A stretch of DNA of 37,799 nt from Blastomonas sp. CACIA14H2 (GCA_000503195.1 AYSC01000041.1:1-37799), one strand, 5' to 3'; numbered from the stretch's first letter, positions 15,851 through 24,463 are shown. Numbers and translations are program-made. The notes: generated by a model from the sequence alone, not told the origin.

Positions 15851-16189
15851 ATGAAATTCATCATTGCCATAATCAAACCCTTCCGGCTCGACGAGGTTCG
15901 CGAGGCGCTCACCAGCCTGGGCGTGGCGGGCATGACCGTGACCGAGGTGAAGGGCTTTGGCCGCCAGAAGGGCCAGACCGAAATTTATCGCGGCGCCGAA
16001 TATACCACCAACATGGTCCCCAAGCTGAAGCTGGAGATCGCGGTCAGCGACGATATCGCGCCGCAGGTGGTCGAAACCATCCAGGCCGCCGCGAACACGG
16101 ATTCCATCGGTGACGGCAAGATCTTCGTTTTCGACCTGGCGGCCGCGACGCGCATCCGCACCGGCGAGACCGGCGACACGGCACTGTAA
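15851..16189 (+). CDS. glnK: PII nitrogen regulatory protein GlnK
   Basis: A 112-aa PII protein of standard length: MKFIIAIIKPFRLDEV at the start, T-loop with the uridylylation tyrosine Y51 in EIYRGAEYTTN, the GDGKIFVFD segment (B-loop) and a RIRTGETGDTAL end. It senses ATP/ADP and 2-oxoglutarate and would block AmtB by inserting its T-loop when nitrogen is plentiful. GlnK rather than GlnB is inferred from linkage to amtB and the sigma-54 promoter. amtB starts 12 bp later. Confidence 0.95.
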   Translation: MKFIIAIIKPFRLDEVREALTSLGVAGMTVTEVKGFGRQKGQTEIYRGAEYTTNMVPKLKLEIAVSDDIAPQVVETIQAAANTDSIGDGKIFVFDLAAATRIRTGETGDTAL

Positions 16190-16201
16190 GGGGAAAGGGG
16201 A

Positions 16202-17680
16202 ATGATGAAACCTTTGCACACAATCGGCGCCGTGGTCGGGACGACGGCGCTCAGCGTATTTACCGCCGCCCAGGCCTGGGCCGCCACCGCCGCACCTGCG
16301 GCCGAAGTGGTCGAAGAGGCCGTCACGGCGGTTGCCGAAGGCCCGATCAAGGCCCCGACCGCCGAGCAGATGGCGGGCATGGTCGACAAGGGCGACACCA
16401 CCTGGATGCTCGTTTCGGCGGTGCTGGTGCTGATGATGTCGATCCCCGGCCTCGCACTCTTCTACGGCGGCCTGGTGCGAACCAAGAACATGCTCTCGGT
16501 GCTGATGCAGGTGCTGACCATCGTGTCGGTCGCCGCGCTCGTCTGGGTCAGCTGGGGCTACAGCCTCGCCTTCACCAGCGGATCGCCCTATATCGGCGGC
16601 CTGTCCAAGGCGTTCCTTGCCGGCGTCGACGGCACCACCTTCGCCGCGACCTTCTCCAACAACGTCTATATTCCCGAGCTCGCCTTCGTGGTGTTCCAGA
16701 TGACCTTCGCCTGCATCACGCCGGCGCTGATCGTCGGCGCCTTTGCCGAGCGCGTGAAGTTCACCCCGCTGATCATCTTCACCGTGCTGTGGCTGACGCT
16801 CGCCTATTTCCCGATCGCGCACATGGTGTGGTACTGGGCCGGACCGGACTTCCTGCCGGATGCGCCAACCGATACCGGTCTGCTCTGGGGCATGGGTGCG
16901 CTCGACTTCGCTGGTGGCACCGTGGTGCACATCAACGCCGGTATCGCCGGGCTGGTCGGCTGCCTCGTGATCGGCAAGCGCCTGGGCTACAAGACCGAAG
17001 CCATGCCGCCGCACTCGCTGGTGATGACCATGATCGGTGCCTCGCTGCTGTGGGTGGGCTGGTTCGGCTTCAACGCCGGATCCAATCTGGAAGCCAATGG
17101 CGTCACCGCCGTCGCCTTCATCAACACCTTTGTCGCCACCGCCGCCGCCACCGTCGCCTGGGCCGTGATCGAACAGATCGTCCACAAGAAGCCCTCGCTG
17201 CTGGGCGCTGCCACCGGCGCGGTGGCCGGTCTGGTCGCGATCACCCCGGCTTCGGGTCTGGCCGCGCCGATGACCTCGATCCTGCTCGGCTTCGCCGCGT
17301 CGATCGTGTGCTTCTTCTTCGTCACCACGGTGAAGAACAAGCTCGGCTATGACGACTCGCTCGACGTGTTCGGCGTCCACTGCGTCGGCGGCATCATCGG
17401 CGCGATCGGCACCGGTATCGTCGCGGCTCCGTCGCTCGGTGGCCAGGGCGTGTTCAACTACACTGTGTTCCCGGCTGCGTTCGATCCTGACAGCTACGAC
17501 ATCGGGGCGCAGGTGCTGATCCAGCTCAAGGCAGTGGGTATCACCATCATCTGGTCGGGTCTGGTCTCCGCCGTGCTCTTCTACGCGCTCAAGTTCACCA
17601 TCGGTCTGCGTCCCTCCGAAGAGGTCGAACAGGCCGGGCTCGACATCTCCGAACATGGAGAGCGCGCCTATAACTACTGA
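16202..17680 (+). CDS. amtB: Ammonium transporter AmtB
   Basis: A 492-aa Amt/Rh channel with a signal peptide (cleavage near AQAWA, residues 23-27), a periplasmic N-terminal extension of about 35 residues and about 11 membrane helices. The pore histidine pair is H243 (GGTVVHINAG) and H393 (FGVHCVGG). ALFYGGLVRTKN and DDSLDVFGVH are family signatures. A cytosolic tail (ISEHGERAYNY) contacts GlnK. Translation starts at ATG 16202 after AAGGGGAAAGGGG. Co-transcribed with glnK and followed by a strong terminator. The N-terminal extension makes it longer than E. coli AmtB. Confidence 0.95.
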   Translation: MMKPLHTIGAVVGTTALSVFTAAQAWAATAAPAAEVVEEAVTAVAEGPIKAPTAEQMAGMVDKGDTTWMLVSAVLVLMMSIPGLALFYGGLVRTKNMLSVLMQVLTIVSVAALVWVSWGYSLAFTSGSPYIGGLSKAFLAGVDGTTFAATFSNNVYIPELAFVVFQMTFACITPALIVGAFAERVKFTPLIIFTVLWLTLAYFPIAHMVWYWAGPDFLPDAPTDTGLLWGMGALDFAGGTVVHINAGIAGLVGCLVIGKRLGYKTEAMPPHSLVMTMIGASLLWVGWFGFNAGSNLEANGVTAVAFINTFVATAAATVAWAVIEQIVHKKPSLLGAATGAVAGLVAITPASGLAAPMTSILLGFAASIVCFFFVTTVKNKLGYDDSLDVFGVHCVGGIIGAIGTGIVAAPSLGGQGVFNYTVFPAAFDPDSYDIGAQVLIQLKAVGITIIWSGLVSAVLFYALKFTIGLRPSEEVEQAGLDISEHGERAYNY

Positions 17681-17762
17681 GTTTTCGAGTTTGGTCTGCG
17701 GCGGGAACAGCTAGCACCCGCCGCCGACCTCCAGAGGTTCCTCCTGCGAACTGACAACTCAA

Positions 17763-17794
17763 GGCCGGGATGGCAACATCCCGGCCGTTTTTTT
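17763..17794 (+). terminator. Rho-independent terminator of glnK-amtB
   Basis: A perfect 10-bp stem GGCCGGGATG / CATCCCGGCC with a GCAA tetraloop, followed by G and seven T. It lies 82 bp after the amtB stop. Confidence 0.93.
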
Positions 17795-17799
17795 GCGTT

Positions 17800-17832
17800 C
17801 GTCGTCCGAGGCTTGTCGAAGCCCGACGACGC
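17800..17832. repeat. short palindromic repeat
   Basis: CGTCGT and ACGACG bracket an inner GGCTTGTCGAAGCC hairpin. The inner part belongs to the CTTCGACAAGCC-type repeats seen in degenerate form at 27268 and 37425. It lies directly behind the amtB terminator. Confidence 0.6.
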
Positions 17833-17858
17833 CTTATCGGTTTCAGATCGAAACCCTA

Positions 17859-17873
17859 TTGACAAAGCTGTCA
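17859..17873 (+). promoter_or_regulatory. -35-like box and operator-like dyad before the P450 gene
   Basis: TTGACA (17859-17864) is a perfect -35 hexamer. It forms part of the inverted repeat TGACA-AAGC-TGTCA (17860-17873), a form common for TetR-type operators. No good -10 lies 17 nt downstream, so the promoter may need activation or the box may be operator only. It is 124 bp upstream of the P450 start. Confidence 0.45.
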
Positions 17874-17997
17874 GCAAGGTGAGACCTTCCGTCCGACAGA
17901 CCGCCCCAGGCGGCACCCTTTCCGGGACCTCGCACCCCGGACCCGGATGACCTTGCACCGGACCCGATCGGGCCGGGTTGCATCGAAGGAGAGAGCC

Positions 17998-19236
17998 ATG
18001 GCCACCGTTTTGAAAGAACCCGGCGCCGCGCTGAATTACGACATGAGCGATGCCAGCTGGTATGTCGAAGACCGCTGGCAGGAGCCGTTCCGCCAGATGC
18101 GTGAGCAGGATCCCATTCACTGGACCGAAAACGGCATGTTCGGCAGCTTCTGGAACGTGACCAACCACAAGGCGATCCAGCATGTGGAAGCGCTGCCCGA
18201 GATCTTCTCCTCGTCCTACGAGCATGGCGGCATCACGCTCGCCGACCGGATCGACGACGGCACCGAGCTGGTGATGCCGATGTTCATCGCGATGGACCGG
18301 CCCAAGCATACCGGTCAGCGCCGCACCGTCGCGCCCGCCTTCACTCCCACCGAGATGAAGCGCATGTCGGACGACATCCGCCGCCGCACCGCCGAGATCC
18401 TCGACGGCCTGCCCTGGGACCAGCCGTTCGACTGGGTCGACAGGGTCTCGATCGAGCTGACCACGCAGATGCTCGCCATCCTGTTCGACTTCCCCTGGGA
18501 GGACCGCCGCAAGCTCACCGAATGGTCCGACTGGGCCGGCGATATCGAGCTGATCCATAGCGAGGAGATGCGCCAGGAGCGGCTCAAGCACCTCTACGAC
18601 ATGGGCGCCTATTTCAAGAAGCTGTGGGATGCCAAGATCAACGCCGAGCCCACGCCCGACCTCATCTCGATGATGATCCATTCGGACGCGATGAGCGAGA
18701 TGGACGAGTTCGAGTTCATGGGGAACCTTATCCTGCTGATCGTCGGCGGCAACGACACGACGCGCAACTCGATGTCGGGGCTGGTCTATGGCCTCCAGCA
18801 ATTCCCCGACCAGCGCGAGAAGCTCGAGCAGAACCCTGCGCTGATCCCCAATGCGGTGCAGGAGATCATCCGCTGGCAGACCCCGCTCGCGCATATGCGC
18901 CGCACCGCGCTCGAGGATTACGACCTGTTCGGCAAGACCATCAGGAAGGGCGACAAGCTCGCTTTGTGGTACATCTCGGGCAATCGCGACGAGAGCGTGT
19001 TCGAGGATGCCGACAAGATCATCGTCGATCGCGAGAATGCGCGGCGACACCTCGCGTTCGGCTATGGCATTCACCGCTGCGTCGGCGCACGCCTCGCCGA
19101 GCTGCAGATCGCCATCCTGCTCGAGGAAATGGCCAAGCGCCGGATGCGGGTCAACGTGCTCGAGGAGCCGGTGCGCGTGCGCGCATGCTTCGTCCACGGC
19201 TATCGCTCGATGCAGGTGTCTTTAAGCAAATATTGA
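17998..19236 (+). CDS. Cytochrome P450, CYP153-like
   Basis: A 412-aa soluble bacterial P450. I-helix GGNDTTRNS at about 250-258, ExxR E289-R292 (EIIR), and the heme loop FGYGIHRCVG with the cysteine ligand C361. GNLILLIVGGNDTTRNSMSG and the FIAMDRPKHTGQRRTVAP segment resemble CYP153 alkane/fatty acid terminal hydroxylases, so that subfamily is likely but not proven. It needs a ferredoxin and reductase that are not in the window. ATG 17998 is preceded by AAGGAGAGAG; an earlier ATG at 17947 has no Shine-Dalgarno. Confidence 0.88.
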   Translation: MATVLKEPGAALNYDMSDASWYVEDRWQEPFRQMREQDPIHWTENGMFGSFWNVTNHKAIQHVEALPEIFSSSYEHGGITLADRIDDGTELVMPMFIAMDRPKHTGQRRTVAPAFTPTEMKRMSDDIRRRTAEILDGLPWDQPFDWVDRVSIELTTQMLAILFDFPWEDRRKLTEWSDWAGDIELIHSEEMRQERLKHLYDMGAYFKKLWDAKINAEPTPDLISMMIHSDAMSEMDEFEFMGNLILLIVGGNDTTRNSMSGLVYGLQQFPDQREKLEQNPALIPNAVQEIIRWQTPLAHMRRTALEDYDLFGKTIRKGDKLALWYISGNRDESVFEDADKIIVDRENARRHLAFGYGIHRCVGARLAELQIAILLEEMAKRRMRVNVLEEPVRVRACFVHGYRSMQVSLSKY

Positions 19237-19313
19237 AGCCGCGTTGGCGGCGCGCGCGTAACTGTGGCATTGTCCCGGGCGAAATGGCCGGGACGATGAC
19301 ACGGGATCGGATC

Positions 19314-19817
19314 ATGCAACGACGCGAATTTCTGAACGCCGGACTGCTCGGCGCTGCAGGCCTTGGGCTGTTCGGCCTGGCGAACTTCTCCTTTGGTGCA
19401 GCCACGGCGCGCGCCAAGGGCAAGTTCGAGATCACAAAGACCGATGCGCAGTGGAAGCAGCAGCTGACGGCGGATCAATATTATGTGCTGCGCCAGGAAG
19501 GGACCGAACGGCCCTTTACCAGCCCGCTCAACAAGGAAAAGCGCGCGGGCACCTTCGTCTGCGCCGGATGCCAGCTGCCGCTGTTCTCGTCGAAGACCAA
19601 ATATGAGAGCGGCACCGGCTGGCCGAGCTTCTACGCGCCGCTGCCCAGGGCGGTGGGCACCAGCACCGACCGCCTGCTCGGCTATCCCCGCACCGAGGTG
19701 CACTGCCGCCGCTGCGGCGGGCATCTCGGCCATGTGTTCGAGGACGGGCCGAAGCCCACGGGCCTGCGCTATTGCATGAACGGTGACGCGATGCTGTTCC
19801 GGCCGAGCGCGACATAA
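19314..19817 (+). CDS. msrB: Peptide-methionine (R)-S-oxide reductase, Tat-exported
   Basis: A 167-aa MsrB. Two zinc CxxC pairs (C83/C86 and C131/C134) and the catalytic Cys C154 in RYCMNG are visible, with GTGWPSF and GGHLGHVFEDGP signatures. The N-terminus MQRREFLNAGLLGAAGLGLF followed by a hydrophobic stretch is a twin-arginine signal (RREFL), so the enzyme should be exported folded to repair methionine sulfoxide in periplasmic proteins. In-frame ATGs at 19284 and 19296 are possible; ATG 19314 gives the best Tat signal. It may be co-transcribed with the P450 gene 77 bp upstream. Confidence 0.92.
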   Translation: MQRREFLNAGLLGAAGLGLFGLANFSFGAATARAKGKFEITKTDAQWKQQLTADQYYVLRQEGTERPFTSPLNKEKRAGTFVCAGCQLPLFSSKTKYESGTGWPSFYAPLPRAVGTSTDRLLGYPRTEVHCRRCGGHLGHVFEDGPKPTGLRYCMNGDAMLFRPSAT

Positions 19818-19818
19818 A

Positions 19819-19981
19819 AAATCCTCCCCGAGCTCGCCTTGGGGAGGAGGACCGCCGACCGCAGGTCGGGGGTGGAGGGGAAGCGCGGCGCACGTCCCTT
19901 CGAAATGGGCTCTATCCCGCTGCCCCTCCACCACCCGCTGCGCGGGCGGCCCCCCTCCCCCAGCAAGCTGAGGGAGGATTT
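19819..19981. repeat. large palindromic repeat between convergent genes
   Basis: Terminal arms AAATCCTCCC (19819-19828) and GGGAGGATTT (19972-19981). Further nested complementary blocks (GGTGGAGGGG-type against CCCCTCCACC) give a near full-length fold-back of about 163 bp. It fills the gap between convergent msrB and rhlE and may terminate both. Confidence 0.8.
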
Positions 19982-19997
19982 GAAGGGCTTCAGGGGT

Positions 19998-21383
19998 TCA
20001 GCCCACCCGCTTCACGCTGTCCTTGTGTGCGCCGACACGGGCGCCGCCGCCACCGCCGCCGGGACGGCCACCGCCACCCGAGCGACCGCCGCCACCGCCG
20101 CCGCCGGGACGACGCCGACGACGGTTGCCGCCTTCGCCATCGCGCTTGGGTCCGTAGTTGCGACCACCGCTGGCACCGCGTTCACCGCCGCGACCCTGGG
20201 CGGGACGCTCGGGCGCCTTGGCCGGGGGCGGCAGCTGCGCGGCCGCCTCGGTAAAGCCCTTGGGCAGCGGCATCGGCACCGGCTTGACCTTGGTCAGCTT
20301 CTCGATGTCCTTGAGCAGCGGCCGCTCGTCATTGCTGACGAACGCGATCGCGATGCCGTCGGCACCGTTGCGCGCGGTGCGGCCGATGCGGTGGACATAC
20401 TGCTCGGGCACATGCGGCAGGTCATAGTTGAACACGTGGCTGACGCCGTTGATGTCGATGCCGCGCGCGGCGATATCAGTCGCGATCAGCACCTTGATCT
20501 CGCCATCCTTGAACGCGGCGAGCGCGGCGGTGCGCTGCGACTGGCTCTTGTTGCCATGGATCGCGGCAGAGCGGATGCCCGCACCCGCCAGCACGCGCAC
20601 CACCTTGTCCGCGCCATGCTTGGTGCGGGTGAAGACGAGCGCGCGCTCGGGCTTGATCTCGCGCAGCTTCAGCGTCAGCAGCGCCTGCTTCTCGCTCTGG
20701 CTGACAAAGGTGACATACTGTTCGACACGCTCGGCCGTCGTCGACTGCGGCGCGACCTCGACCCGCACGGGGTTGTTGAGGAAGCGCGCGCCCAGTTCGG
20801 CAATCGCCTTGGGCATGGTCGCCGAGAAGAACAGGCTCTGGCGCTGCTTGGGCAGCATCGAGGCGATGCGCTTCAGCGGCACGATGAAACCGAGGTCCAT
20901 CATCTGGTCGGCCTCGTCGAGGACGAAGATCTCGACATTCTCGAGCGTGATCGCGCGCTGCTCGATCAGGTCGAGCAGGCGGCCCGGCGTCGCGACGAGC
21001 ACGTCGGTGCCGGCCTGGAGCTTGCGCTTCTGCTGGTTGATCGGCACGCCGCCGAACACGCAATTGACCGAGAGGTTCAGGTAGCGCGCATAGACGCGCA
21101 TGTTCTCGGCAATCTGCGCCGCGAGCTCGCGCGTCGGCGAGAGCACCAGCATCCGGACACCGCGATGGCTCCGGCCCTTGGCTTCCTTGGCGAGGTGATG
21201 CAGCGAGGGCAGCGAAAAGGCTGCGGTCTTGCCGGTGCCGGTCTGGGCGATGCCCAGCAGGTCGCGGCCTTCGAGCAATGCGGGAATGGCATCGCGCTGG
21301 ATCGGCGTGGGCGTATCGTAACCCTTCGAATCGAGCGCACGAAGGATCGGATCGGCCAGGCCAAGTTCATGAAAATAGGACAT
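19998..21383 (-). CDS. rhlE: DEAD-box ATP-dependent RNA helicase, RhlE type
   Basis: A 461-aa helicase. Q-motif near TPTPIQ, motif I AQTGTGKT (46-53), PTREL, TPGR, DEAD (155-158), SAT (186-188), ARGIDI and HRIGRTAR (330-337). The tail from about residue 375 is rich in Pro, then Arg/Gly (runs of GGGGG and RRRRR), an unstructured RNA-binding extension typical of RhlE proteins in alphaproteobacteria. RhlE helicases act in ribosome assembly, RNA turnover and cold response. Start ATG 21383 follows GAAGAG. The 329-bp upstream gap suggests a long leader. Confidence 0.93.
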   Translation of the reverse strand: MSYFHELGLADPILRALDSKGYDTPTPIQRDAIPALLEGRDLLGIAQTGTGKTAAFSLPSLHHLAKEAKGRSHRGVRMLVLSPTRELAAQIAENMRVYARYLNLSVNCVFGGVPINQQKRKLQAGTDVLVATPGRLLDLIEQRAITLENVEIFVLDEADQMMDLGFIVPLKRIASMLPKQRQSLFFSATMPKAIAELGARFLNNPVRVEVAPQSTTAERVEQYVTFVSQSEKQALLTLKLREIKPERALVFTRTKHGADKVVRVLAGAGIRSAAIHGNKSQSQRTAALAAFKDGEIKVLIATDIAARGIDINGVSHVFNYDLPHVPEQYVHRIGRTARNGADGIAIAFVSNDERPLLKDIEKLTKVKPVPMPLPKGFTEAAAQLPPPAKAPERPAQGRGGERGASGGRNYGPKRDGEGGNRRRRRPGGGGGGGRSGGGGRPGGGGGGARVGAHKDSVKRVG

Positions 21384-21712
21384 AGTTACTCTTCAAACAG
21401 AGCAAGGCGCGAACCACGCCCATTTCGGGCGGCGCGCGCATTGCGGGGTTCAGAAGCCTCCGGAATGGTCCGGAAACTTCAGGAAAACGCCCCGCGTGAA
21501 TTGGGATGTTCTGGGATAAGGGCAGCGGGGTTTCAGGACCCGGCCTATCGCCGACCTGCCTTGCGGGCGGGGTCGGAACGAAGTTCACGCTGCCGGTTCA
21601 TAGGGGCATTGGGAAGGATTCCTGTGCCGAGGCGCGCTGCCTGGAGCGTCATATGAGGACAAAGCGGCAGAAAAGCAAGGAAATTCGCGGGACGCCGCTG
21701 TGGGATCGCGAA
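21384..21712 (-). other. long upstream region of rhlE
   Basis: A 329-bp stretch without a supported gene. It contains a hairpin CCGACCTGCC / GGGCGGGGTCGG (21551-21576) with no T-run. A 73-codon open frame runs through its proximal half but overlaps the rhlE start and resembles no protein I know. It probably holds the rhlE promoter and a long 5' leader; no clear promoter hexamers were found. Confidence 0.35.
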
Positions 21713-21913
21713 TCAGGCGGCTTCCTGCGCGTCCGCCGGGCCACCGATCAGCACGAAGCGACGGTCGCAATAGCCGCATTCGACATAGCCCTTCTCGTCG
21801 ATCTGCAGCCAGACGCGCGGATGGCCGAGCGCTGCGCCGCCGCGAATCTCGCTGGCGCCGTCGCAGGCGACACGGGCGGTGGTGGTGCGGACGGTTTCGG
21901 GCGGTGTGATCAT
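21713..21913 (-). CDS. small zinc-finger (CHCC, NDUFS6-like) protein
   Basis: A 66-aa protein with C17, H31 and CxxC C46/C49 ([11 protein letters not shown]), the zf-CHCC pattern related to the mitochondrial complex I subunit NDUFS6. Small proteins of this type are common in alphaproteobacteria and may be accessory to complex I. The start ATG 21913 yields the normal length; an upstream in-frame extension overlaps the next gene and looks spurious. It is 55 bp after the DUF2007 gene, same strand. Confidence 0.85.
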   Translation of the reverse strand: MITPPETVRTTTARVACDGASEIRGGAALGHPRVWLQIDEKGYVECGYCDRRFVLIGGPADAQEAA

Positions 21914-21968
21914 GGCTGCGCGATTATCAAAAGCCGCAACGCCATGCAATCGGGCTTTGGCGCAAAGA

Positions 21969-22178
21969 TCAGGCCTGGCCGCGCTTTTCGAGCACGATGC
22001 GTGCCTCGGCGGCATCCTCGGGCAGCACCATGATCCGCGCGGGCGTCATGAACCCCAGCCCGAGCCCGGCCATGCCACCATCGAAGATATGCGCGTCAAT
22101 CCCCTCGGCGGCGAGCGCCAGCCGCGCCATCTCGGCCTCGATCCGGTCGCTATATTCGGCAATCGCCTTGAGGCTCAT
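21969..22178 (-). CDS. DUF2007-type putative signal-transducing protein
   Basis: A 69-aa protein resembling DUF2007 (PII-like fold): [25 protein letters not shown], then [23 protein letters not shown]. This beta-alpha-beta arrangement (sensing a helix pair then PxRIMVxPED) is characteristic. Function is unknown. Its ATG overlaps the stop of the upstream PPOX gene by 4 bp (ATGA), so the two are translationally coupled. Confidence 0.8.
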   Translation of the reverse strand: MSLKAIAEYSDRIEAEMARLALAAEGIDAHIFDGGMAGLGLGFMTPARIMVLPEDAAEARIVLEKRGQA

Positions 22179-22765
22179 GCCCGCTCAGCCCCCTTGTCGC
22201 TGAAATCCGGGGCATCGGTGAAATAGCGCGTGGTCGGCGTGGTCGGCAGCCCGTCGATCGAGCGGGTGCGCCCCGCCGTCCTGGCGAGCCAGGCTTCGGG
22301 CTCCATCTGGCGGTGCGCCTTTTTCAACGTCTCGCGCTCGCGCTCCATCTGCATCACCGGCACGCCCCAGCCGCAGCTGGTCTGCACGCTATCCACGCTG
22401 ATGTCGAAAATCTGCCGCGTGCCGGGCATCATCGTGAAATGCGCCGCCAGTCCGTCCCAATCGGCATCCTGCGGCAGCACCGGGCGGCCGCGCCCGTAGA
22501 GACGCAGGATCAGCGCCGGGTTCTCGAACGCGCAGAACATGATGGTGATGCAGCCATCGGCGACGAGATGCGCGTGCGTCTCGTTGCCCGATCCGCCAAG
22601 ATCGAGATAGGCGACGCGCTTGTCGCCGAGCACGCGAAACGCATCATAGCCCTTGGGGCTCAAGTTGATCCGCGCGCCCTCTGCCGCGGTCGCGACGAAG
22701 AAGATCGGCTGGCGCGCGATAAAGGCGCGGTGCTTGTCGGTGAGCGCGTCGAAAAAGTCTGCCAT
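22175..22765 (-). CDS. pyridoxamine 5'-phosphate oxidase-related flavin/F420-type protein
   Basis: A 196-aa split-barrel protein. [25 protein letters not shown] is the typical first strand pair of the PPOX family, followed by [17 protein letters not shown] and [21 protein letters not shown]. It probably binds FMN; the substrate is unknown, and it is not PdxH. First gene of the PPOX-DUF2007-zinc finger cluster, divergent from yhhQ with an 81-bp shared upstream region. Confidence 0.85.
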   Translation of the reverse strand: MADFFDALTDKHRAFIARQPIFFVATAAEGARINLSPKGYDAFRVLGDKRVAYLDLGGSGNETHAHLVADGCITIMFCAFENPALILRLYGRGRPVLPQDADWDGLAAHFTMMPGTRQIFDISVDSVQTSCGWGVPVMQMERERETLKKAHRQMEPEAWLARTAGRTRSIDGLPTTPTTRYFTDAPDFSDKGAERA

Positions 22766-22846
22766 GCGGCGATTGTGAAGCAGCGGCCCCGGCAGCGCAA
22801 GTCCACCCCTTCCCCCCGGTCCAAAAAGCCGTTACCGGAAAGCCCC

Positions 22847-23491
22847 ATGACGACCTCCACCCCGGCCGGCGCCCCCGGCATTCCCCGCTCGCTGTTCGTG
22901 CTCTCCGTCTTCTATGGCGGCATGGTGTGCCTGGCGGGTGTGCTCGGCAACAAGCAGGTGGCGATCGGCCCGCTCGCGGTCGAGGCGGGCATCTTCGCCT
23001 TTCTGCTGCTCGTCGTGGTATCGAGCGCGATTGCCGAATTGCACGGGCGCGATACCGCCAACAGCCTGGTCAAGTTCGGCTTCGTGCCGCTGCTCTTCTC
23101 GATGGTCCTTTCCTGGATCGTCTGGTCGCTGCCGCCCTCGCCCGACATGGCGCCGGAAAATGCCAGCGCGATCCAGCTGATCCTCGGCGCGACAGGGCGG
23201 ATCTGGGCCGCAGGGGTGTGCGCCTATGGCGTCTCGCAATTCCTCAACGTCTATATCTTTTCCAAGCTCCAGAACATGCCGGGCCGCTTCCTCGCGGTGC
23301 GCGGGGTGATCGCCTCGGCATTGTCGCAGATCGTCGACACGCTGATCTTCGTCACCATCGCCTTTTACGGCGTGTTCCCGATCGGCCAGTTGCTCGTCGG
23401 CCAGATGGTCGCCAAGGTCGCGCTTTCGGTCGCGCTGGTGCCGTTCCTGATTGTGTTCTTCGTCCGGCTGGGCAAAAGGCTCGACGCATGA
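22847..23491 (+). CDS. yhhQ: YhhQ/VUT-family queuosine precursor transporter
   Basis: A 214-aa membrane protein with about six hydrophobic segments and the family features [28 protein letters not shown] near segment 2, VYIFSKLQ and [19 protein letters not shown]. YhhQ proteins import preQ0/preQ1 for queuosine synthesis in tRNA. ATG 22847 follows GGAAAG. It overlaps argB by 4 bp (ATGA), an unusual partner. I found no preQ1 riboswitch in the 81 bp upstream. Confidence 0.88.
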   Translation: MTTSTPAGAPGIPRSLFVLSVFYGGMVCLAGVLGNKQVAIGPLAVEAGIFAFLLLVVVSSAIAELHGRDTANSLVKFGFVPLLFSMVLSWIVWSLPPSPDMAPENASAIQLILGATGRIWAAGVCAYGVSQFLNVYIFSKLQNMPGRFLAVRGVIASALSQIVDTLIFVTIAFYGVFPIGQLLVGQMVAKVALSVALVPFLIVFFVRLGKRLDA

Positions 23492-24384
23492 GCGATACCA
23501 TTCACGATCCCGCGCTGCTCGCCAAGGCAGAGACGCTGACCGAGGCGCTGCCCTTCATGCAGCGCTATGCCGGCAAGAGCTTCGTCGTCAAATATGGCGG
23601 CCATGCGATGGGCGACCCCGAGCTGGCGCGCGACTTTGCCGAGGATATCGTGCTGTTGAAGGCCGTGGGGATCAACCCGGTCGTCGTGCACGGCGGCGGA
23701 CCGCAGATCGGCGCGATGCTGAAGCGGCTGGGGGTCCAGTCCGAGTTCATCGACGGGCTGCGCGTCACCGACAGCGAGACCGCCAATGTCGCCGAGATGG
23801 TGCTGGGCGCGATCAACAAGGAACTGGTGACCTGGATCGCGGCCGCCGGCGGCAAGGCGATCGGCATCAGCGGCAAGGACGCAGATTTCGTCCGCGCGAG
23901 CAAGGTCGAGCGGACGATGCGCGACCCCGACAGCAATATCGAGCGCGCGATCGACCTCGGCTTTGTTGGCGAGCCCGAAGCGATCGACTGCACGGTGCTC
24001 AAGACCATTTCGGACGCCGGCATAATCCCCGTGGTCTCGCCGATCGGCGTGGGCCCCGACGGCCAGACCTACAATATCAACGCCGATACCATGGCGGGCG
24101 CGGTCGCGGCCGCGCTCGGGGCATCGCGGCTGTTCCTCCTGACCGATGTCTCGGGCGTGCTCGACAAGGCGAAGCAGCTGCTCACCGACCTGACGCCGCA
24201 GGACATTGCCGCGCTCCGCGCCGACGGCACGATCACCGGCGGCATGATCCCCAAGCTCGAGACCTGCGTCCACGCGGTCGAACAGGGGGTCGATGCGGCA
24301 GTGGTGCTCGACGGGCGCGTCCCGCACGCGATGCTGCTCGAGATCTTCACCTCGCGCGGTGCGGGGACGCTGATCCGCGCGTAA
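23488..24384 (+). CDS. argB: Acetylglutamate kinase
   Basis: A 298-aa amino acid kinase for step two of arginine synthesis. [12 protein letters not shown] (ATP-binding Lys), [10 protein letters not shown] (acetylglutamate loop), [12 protein letters not shown] and the [14 protein letters not shown] segment are visible, as is the N-terminal helix typical of arginine-inhibitable hexameric NAGKs ([14 protein letters not shown]). This suggests feedback inhibition by arginine. The start overlaps the yhhQ stop (ATGA), so expression is coupled. Confidence 0.96.
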   Translation: MSDTIHDPALLAKAETLTEALPFMQRYAGKSFVVKYGGHAMGDPELARDFAEDIVLLKAVGINPVVVHGGGPQIGAMLKRLGVQSEFIDGLRVTDSETANVAEMVLGAINKELVTWIAAAGGKAIGISGKDADFVRASKVERTMRDPDSNIERAIDLGFVGEPEAIDCTVLKTISDAGIIPVVSPIGVGPDGQTYNINADTMAGAVAAALGASRLFLLTDVSGVLDKAKQLLTDLTPQDIAALRADGTITGGMIPKLETCVHAVEQGVDAAVVLDGRVPHAMLLEIFTSRGAGTLIRA

Positions 24385-24395
24385 CCGTTTTAGTC

Positions 24396-24439
24396 TTGTA
24401 ATACACCCTGGATCGCTCTAGATATCCGGCGAGGATATC
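24396..24439 (+). promoter_or_regulatory. yggT promoter with overlapping inverted repeat
   Basis: TTGTAA (24396-24401), a 17-bp spacer and TAGATA (24419-24424) form a plausible sigma-70 promoter 40 bp before yggT. The perfect dyad GATATCC-GGCGA-GGATATC (24421-24439) overlaps the -10 and start point, where a repressor would block transcription. The dyad could instead act as an RNA hairpin. Confidence 0.5.
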
Positions 24440-24463
24440 CGACAAGCCCATAGCGAGAGACCC

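Noticed and set aside
15746-17656. Long minus-strand frame opposite glnK-amtB
   Set aside because: Shadow of two unmistakable genes; Asp/Gly/His-rich translation, no motif.
19237-19313. Hairpin GTCCCGG/CCGGGAC between the P450 and msrB as a terminator
   Set aside because: No T-run follows, and it overlaps possible msrB upstream starts. It was not listed as a terminator.
21367-21588. 73-codon minus-strand frame in the rhlE leader
   Set aside because: It overlaps the rhlE start, has no good ribosome-binding site and resembles no known protein.
22766-22846. Possible preQ1 riboswitch upstream of yhhQ
   Set aside because: The sequence has a small CCGGT/ACCGG stem and an A-run, but not the preQ1-I or preQ1-II core; spacing also does not fit.
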